Source of the DNA: Chlorobiota bacterium
Lineage (GTDB): Bacteria; Bacteroidota; Ignavibacteria; Kapaibacteriales; UBA961
Assembly (NCBI GenBank): GCA_014191195.1
Contig: BJGZ01000006.1
Coordinates: forward strand, 1 to 64,000
Direction: 5' to 3'
Length of the DNA stretch: 64,000 bases
Shown here: in pieces, positions 59,537-64,000 of the stretch
Numbering within the stretch: the stretch's first letter is position 1
How the letters are laid out: every line of letters starts with the position of its first letter
Position numbers and translations under genes: made by a program
The notes under the pieces: generated by a model
What the model saw: the letters and a program-made list of their open reading frames with translations, nothing else
Told to the model about the DNA's origin: nothing
Database searches by the model: none

Positions 59537-60705
59537 ATATCTTTTAATGCAAAGGATAAATCATTGATTAAATCTTCAGTATTCTCTATTCCGACAGAAA
59601 GCCTTAATAGATTGTCTTTAATACCATAAGATTGCCGTCCATGTTCTCCAATGAGTTTATGAGAAGTAAGTGCAGGAGAAGTAATTAATGATTCTACTCC
59701 ACCAAGACTACCAGCAGGAATGATAATATTGAGTGAATCTAGAAAACGGGATATTGCAGATTTATCTTCATTCTTAAGTTCAAAAGACATCATGCCGCCA
59801 AATCCATGCATTTGCTCTTTTGCTATTATATGCCCTGGATGAGTAATAAGTCCTGGAAAATATACTGTACTTATAGCGGGATGATCCTGTAAATAATGGG
59901 CAATTTCCATTGCATTATGATTTTGTTTTTCAACTCTGATAGCAAGTGTTTTCATGCTTCTTTCTAATAATGCTAAATCACTTGCATTAAGAGAACACCC
60001 ATACATTGTACCTAATAATCTACATTGTTCAATTATGTCTGATGAACCAGCTAATGCCCCCGCACAAAAATCACTATGTCCACCAAGATATTTAGTTGCA
60101 CTATGCATAATTAGATCACACCCTAATTGAGCTGGATTCTGATTGATAGGTGAAGCAAAAGTATTATCAATCATTGTTTTTATATTACAATGTTTTGCAA
60201 TATGAGTTACAGACTTAATATCAATAATATTAAGCAAAGGATTAGAAGGTGTCTCAATATATATTAATGCTGTGTGTTCAATAATTGCTTCTTTTAGTTC
60301 ATTAATTTTAGTGGCATCTACAAAGGTGTAGGAAATATTTCTTTTTGGTAATTCTTGCTCTATAAGTGCTAGTGTACCACCATAGAGATCTTTTTGAAAT
60401 ACTATATGTTCTCCAGGCTTAACCAAAGCCATAATGCCAATAGCAATAGCTGCCATGCCAGAGCTTAGTAATAAAGCTTTTTCGGTGCCTTCTAAAGTTG
60501 CTAATTTTTTAGCAACAGCATCATTATTTGGAGTATTGAAATTTCTTGGATATCGAATATCTTTCGTTCTATAATCTATAGCAGAAGAAGGAAAAATCGG
60601 AGTATTCACACCTCCACTTATTGGGTCTCTTAAAGTGCCTGCATGAACACAAGAAGTGCTGGGTGAATATGTATAATCTGAGTTGCGGGTATTTGATTGT
60701 TTCAT
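59533..60705 (-). CDS. Cystathionine gamma-synthase/beta-lyase/gamma-lyase family PLP enzyme
   Basis: 390 residues of the Cys/Met metabolism family. The PLP lysine is Lys205 (HSATKYLGGH). The cofactor ring site is in LLSSGMAAIA and the Asp in IDNTFASP; the Tyr of RYPRNFNTP and DLYGG also fit. Substrate choice among cystathionine gamma-synthase, beta-lyase, gamma-lyase and methionine gamma-lyase cannot be told. Its overlap with ftsW by four bases suggests joint transcription without a clear functional link. Confidence 0.92.
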   Translation of the reverse strand: MKQSNTRNSDYTYSPSTSCVHAGTLRDPISGGVNTPIFPSSAIDYRTKDIRYPRNFNTPNNDAVAKKLATLEGTEKALLLSSGMAAIAIGIMALVKPGEHIVFQKDLYGGTLALIEQELPKRNISYTFVDATKINELKEAIIEHTALIYIETPSNPLLNIIDIKSVTHIAKHCNIKTMIDNTFASPINQNPAQLGCDLIMHSATKYLGGHSDFCAGALAGSSDIIEQCRLLGTMYGCSLNASDLALLERSMKTLAIRVEKQNHNAMEIAHYLQDHPAISTVYFPGLITHPGHIIAKEQMHGFGGMMSFELKNEDKSAISRFLDSLNIIIPAGSLGGVESLITSPALTSHKLIGEHGRQSYGIKDNLLRLSVGIENTEDLINDLSFALKDI

Positions 60706-60832
60706 TTGATCTATAAGAGATTATTTTAGTAACAAAAATAAGGAGAACGCCTGTTTTTTTTCTCTTTAATTATATAAAATTGAGGCGATATTTCAATCTA
60801 CTCATATTTTTCACGTATATATCGAATCTTCT

Positions 60833-61537
60833 ATGAAAGTATCTTCTATTCTAAGCATAATTTTTATTCTGATGTCTTGCTCTGATATCTCAAAAAAAAC
60901 AGAAATCAATACGATTGTCCCACTTGAAAAACAATCAGCTATTCATACAATTAATCCTTATGATTCCTTGCTAATACCACTTTCGGAGGGAAATATGTGG
61001 TTTTTTGATATTTCATATCAGGATATTTCAACTGGCAGATTTCTAGAGCCTAATCAAGAATTTCCATTTCCTCAGGCAGATACTTTATATGTACATGGAA
61101 GTACTCAATTAGATAGTAGTCCTTGCTCATTAATCAGAACATTATCTGTGCAAAAAGGTGGCACTTGGTATACTCCTCGTGAAAAAGGAATATATAGTTG
61201 GGCGCAAGACCCACAAGACACTACTTCTTTGCCTGTATTTAGTCTTACATATAAATATCCTGCTTATAAAAATGAGAAATACAGTACAAATGGAATATAT
61301 GTAAGTGTAAAAGATACTGCAGCATTGATATCGGTGCCAGCAGGTACTTTTACTTGCTATCATTATTTCTCTAAAACTCCAGGACCAAATGGTGGCATAT
61401 TCGAAAACAGTGTATGGCTTTCTAAAGGGATTGGCATGATAAAAAACGAATCTGTATTATTGACAAAAGGGATAAATCCGGTAAGGAGAATTGTCCAATT
61501 AAGAAAATATTTACATTCAAATTCTGCTTCAAGATAA
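60833..61537 (+). CDS. Lipoprotein, unknown function
   Basis: 234 residues with a lipoprotein signal peptide and lipobox (FILMSC, Cys16 region). After a polar linker, the rest is beta-rich with many aromatic residues (NMWFFDISYQD, TWYTPREKGIYSWA, VPAGTFTCYHYF). This layout is common in small extracytoplasmic lipoproteins of Bacteroidota that bind unknown ligands. It precedes the TldD/PmbA-like gene by 80 bases, in the same direction. Confidence 0.75.
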   Translation: MKVSSILSIIFILMSCSDISKKTEINTIVPLEKQSAIHTINPYDSLLIPLSEGNMWFFDISYQDISTGRFLEPNQEFPFPQADTLYVHGSTQLDSSPCSLIRTLSVQKGGTWYTPREKGIYSWAQDPQDTTSLPVFSLTYKYPAYKNEKYSTNGIYVSVKDTAALISVPAGTFTCYHYFSKTPGPNGGIFENSVWLSKGIGMIKNESVLLTKGINPVRRIVQLRKYLHSNSASR

Positions 61538-61617
61538 TTGTACCCAATCAGGTTTGTATCTTTGTAATGGTATAAATACATATAATCATTGTTTTTTCTG
61601 TTTTCTAAGATTATTTC

Positions 61618-63390
61618 ATGTCACTACATTCTATCTATATTTCATTGCTATTGCTAATTTATCCTTTAGCAACTACGTTCTCTGCAATATCTCATCAAGA
61701 ACTTATCAGGGCGATGAGAGATGAAATACAAAGATCTGTGCAAAAATTGCATGTTAATAATCTTCAAAAGCCATATTATCTTGAATATACAATCACATTG
61801 CGTCATACAGAATCTGCAAAAGCTACTTTAGGTGGATTGGTATCAACTAAAGATATAGATGGAGCATCAATTACTGTGGGAATGAGGGTAGGTAATGAGA
61901 AATTTGATAATACAAATTACTTTGATGCTGCTTTAGGTTTTTTTGGTAGCGGAGATGATGAAGAATCCTTTAAAAATAGGCGTATTCCTTTAGAGCCTGA
62001 CTATAGTTCTCTTCGCCGAGAATTATGGTTAGCAACAGATGCGTGTTATAAACAATGTGCAGAGCTATACTCCAAAAAAGAAGCTTCATTAAAAAATAGA
62101 TTAAGAACAGACACAACACCAGATTTTACATTAATGCCTCCTGCAATTATTGCAGATACTTCCTCATTTTCAAAAGTTAATTTTTCTGAATATCAAGATC
62201 TAGTTAAAAAATTATCATCAATTTTTATCAATTATCCACAGATTTCATTGAGTTCTGTTAGTGCTGAGTTTTTGCCAGAAACCATCTTATATGTAAATAG
62301 CGAAGGTAGAGAATATGTCAAAACTAAGCAGATGATTGGAATAGAAGTTGTTGCATCTACGCAATGTAAAGATGGTATGCCTATAGCGTCAGCATACCAT
62401 TGTTATGCTAATTCAGTAAAGGAATTACCAAATAATGATTCATTATTTAGGGCTACAGAGCAAACAGCGCAATCTCTTGTTTCAGCATATGAAGCACAAT
62501 CATTATCAGAGCCATATTCAGGCCCTATACTCTTTGAAGGACAAGCCGCTGCAGAAGTATTTGCTCAGATATTTGCTCCTCATCTTATTGCTCAAAGGCC
62601 TCCTTTAACAGAGAGAGGAGTTCAAGATAATGAAAGAAATTCTGCTTTTCAGAATAAAATTGGTGGTAGAGTTTTACCAGAGTTTTTATCTGTTCAAGAT
62701 AATCCATTAATGTCTTCTAATGGCTCTTCATCTTTAATAGGATCATATCGTATTGATGATGAAGGAATACCAGCACAAACAATTTCGATTATTGAAAAAG
62801 GATATTTGAAAACATTGTTAAGTGGCAGAACACCTACAAAAAGAGTGAAAGCATCTAATGGGCATTCACGAGGTGGTGCGCCAATTTTTAGTGTCTTACA
62901 CCTAATGAGTGTTGATAAAAAGAAAGAAGGTGAATCTGAAGCTTTAAAAAAACGAATGCTTAAGCTATGTAAAGACCGTGATTTACCATATGGAATAATC
63001 GTAAAAAAAGTATTGAATATAAATGTATTATATACTGTGCTCTATGAACAAACTTCTGGGGAATTCCCATATGCACAAGGTGATTCTAAATTGACAGTAT
63101 TAGAAGCATATCGAATATATCCCGATGGTAAAGAAGAAAGAATCAGAGGCTCTGAAATAGCTGGAATTTCACCTGCTACTTTTAAAGATATTTTGATGAT
63201 AGGAAAAAAACATCATCCTTATAATTATCTTGCACCAGCTGTTGTATCAGCATTTATGACAGGTGGATCTCAATTTGTATCCGCATCTCTGTTGGTTCCC
63301 GATATATTATTTGAAGACATTGAATTAACTCCATTAGAAGGTGATTTTCCTAAACCACCTTTCTTATCATTCCCTTCGGCACATCAATAG
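61618..63390 (+). CDS. Exported TldD/PmbA-related protein
   Basis: 590 residues with a signal peptide about 1-22. The fold signatures of the TldD/PmbA (U62) family are visible: LEYTITLRHTESAKATLGGLVST at the start (with substrate-strand character), VNSEGREYVKT and a C-terminal SLLVPDILFEDIELTP. TldD carries a zinc-binding HExxGH. The corresponding segment here seems to be GPILFEGQAAAEVFAQ (302-317), which has no His. It therefore resembles the non-catalytic PmbA partner or a degenerate TldD, and the signal peptide makes it an envelope protein, unlike cytosolic TldD/E. Its function is unknown. Confidence 0.75.
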   Translation: MSLHSIYISLLLLIYPLATTFSAISHQELIRAMRDEIQRSVQKLHVNNLQKPYYLEYTITLRHTESAKATLGGLVSTKDIDGASITVGMRVGNEKFDNTNYFDAALGFFGSGDDEESFKNRRIPLEPDYSSLRRELWLATDACYKQCAELYSKKEASLKNRLRTDTTPDFTLMPPAIIADTSSFSKVNFSEYQDLVKKLSSIFINYPQISLSSVSAEFLPETILYVNSEGREYVKTKQMIGIEVVASTQCKDGMPIASAYHCYANSVKELPNNDSLFRATEQTAQSLVSAYEAQSLSEPYSGPILFEGQAAAEVFAQIFAPHLIAQRPPLTERGVQDNERNSAFQNKIGGRVLPEFLSVQDNPLMSSNGSSSLIGSYRIDDEGIPAQTISIIEKGYLKTLLSGRTPTKRVKASNGHSRGGAPIFSVLHLMSVDKKKEGESEALKKRMLKLCKDRDLPYGIIVKKVLNINVLYTVLYEQTSGEFPYAQGDSKLTVLEAYRIYPDGKEERIRGSEIAGISPATFKDILMIGKKHHPYNYLAPAVVSAFMTGGSQFVSASLLVPDILFEDIELTPLEGDFPKPPFLSFPSAHQ

Positions 63391-63461
63391 AACTTTTTCT
63401 GATAGTATTGAGTTTTATTATTATATTTTTCGAATGTACATTGTAGAACTTGGAAATAAAA

Positions 63462-64000
63462 ATGGCTTCAAGAATAATTAAATCTCCTCATGGCTCGCAA
63501 TTAACCTGCAAAAACTGGCAGATTGAAGCCGCATATAGAATGATTCAAAATAATTTAGACCCATCAGTAGCTGAACATCCTGAAAAGCTTATTGTTTATG
63601 GTGGCCTTGGCAAAGCTGCCAGAAATTGGGATTCTTTAGATGCAATCTTGGATTCTTTGCAACATATGAATCCCGATGAAACTCTGCTTGTACAGTCTGG
63701 CAAGCCTGTTGGTATTGTACCAACACATGAACAAGCCCCAAGGGTAATTATTGCTAATTCTAATTTAGTAGGCAAATGGGCTACTTGGGATGAATTCCGT
63801 CGATTAGATGAATTAGGCCTGATGATGTATGGTCAAATGACAGCTGGAAGTTGGATTTATATTGGAACCCAAGGCATTGTTCAAGGAACATATGAAACAT
63901 TTGCTGAATGTGCCCGACAACATTTTGGCGGAGATTTGTTTGGAACTTTTATACTTACCGCTGGATTAGGTGGTATGGGTGGTGCTCAACCACTAGCTGC
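63462..64000 (+). CDS. hutU: Urocanate hydratase, 5' part (runs off the window)
   Basis: The frame from the ATG at 63462 is open to the window end and gives about 179 residues. They match the conserved N-terminus of urocanate hydratase: [43 protein letters not shown] and [15 protein letters not shown], the NAD-binding segment. HutU converts urocanate to imidazolonepropionate in histidine degradation. Other hut genes probably follow to the right. Confidence 0.96.
   Translation, partial: MASRIIKSPHGSQLTCKNWQIEAAYRMIQNNLDPSVAEHPEKLIVYGGLGKAARNWDSLDAILDSLQHMNPDETLLVQSGKPVGIVPTHEQAPRVIIANSNLVGKWATWDEFRRLDELGLMMYGQMTAGSWIYIGTQGIVQGTYETFAECARQHFGGDLFGTFILTAGLGGMGGAQPLA

Overview
The window is AT-rich (about one third G+C by eye, not computed) and gene-dense, with no rRNA, tRNA, CRISPR array, insertion sequence or phage gene that I could see. 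It looks like an ordinary chromosomal segment of a diderm bacterium of the Bacteroidota/Chlorobiota/Kapabacteria (FCB) group. The reasons are a protein ending in a type-9-secretion-like C-terminal sorting domain, PorV/FadL-like outer-membrane barrel N-termini, an LptE-type lipoprotein, a DUF4286 protein, a single-chain glycyl-tRNA synthetase and a long SecA with a SEC-C tail. Species-level placement is not possible from reading alone.

Layout. 1-9.5 kb: end of an unknown gene, HtrA/Deg protease, RNA polymerase omega, CoaBC, an RNase HI with an extra N-terminal domain, GlyRS (reverse), Der GTPase and a secreted C25-peptidase-like protein. 9.5-20 kb: DUF1624-type membrane acyltransferase and SecA (reverse), then an SDR epimerase, MiaA, ribosomal protein S1 and a homocysteine methyltransferase-MTHFR fusion. 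20-32 kb: KatG (reverse), PaaN-type and P5C-type aldehyde dehydrogenases, a small membrane protein, gamma-carbonic anhydrase, TrpRS (reverse), a DAO-family oxidase, an AEC permease and a C-terminal processing protease. 32-37.4 kb: two tandem paralogous barrel-OmpA proteins, one with a cysteine-rich segment and one with VWA and regulatory-like domains, followed by a DUF4397 lipoprotein. 37.5-44 kb: MetRS, OsmC, then on the reverse strand a TPR protein and two ABC ATPases. 44-50.5 kb: DUF4286 protein, MBL hydrolase, LptE, a family 2 glycosyltransferase, FAH-family enzyme, UXS-type SDR, Nfu-type Fe-S protein and a TPR protein. 50.6-64 kb: PdxB, ACMSD, a double-domain peptide ABC ATPase, RidA, RNA-processing-type MBL enzyme, AsnB, FtsW, a Cys/Met-metabolism PLP enzyme, a lipoprotein, an exported TldD/PmbA relative and the 5' part of urocanate hydratase.

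Together the genes suggest an oxygen-tolerant heterotroph (catalase-peroxidase, FAD oxidase) that degrades amino acids (urocanate hydratase for His, ACMSD for Trp, P5C dehydrogenase for Pro/Arg, FAH-family and PaaN-type enzymes for aromatic acids) and carries an elaborate outer envelope. Shine-Dalgarno sequences are weak or absent before most starts. Genes are often separated by few bases or overlap by 1-4 bases, and strong stem-loop terminators lie between convergent or independent units.

The most unusual material is the 32.2-37.4 kb envelope locus. Four proteins with apparently altered catalytic or targeting features also stand out: the methyltransferase-MTHFR fusion lacking zinc cysteines, the C25-like protein lacking its His/Cys dyad, the exported TldD-like protein lacking HExxH, and a RidA with a hydrophobic N-terminal extension. 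I did not find a convincing multi-gene defence or mobile system.
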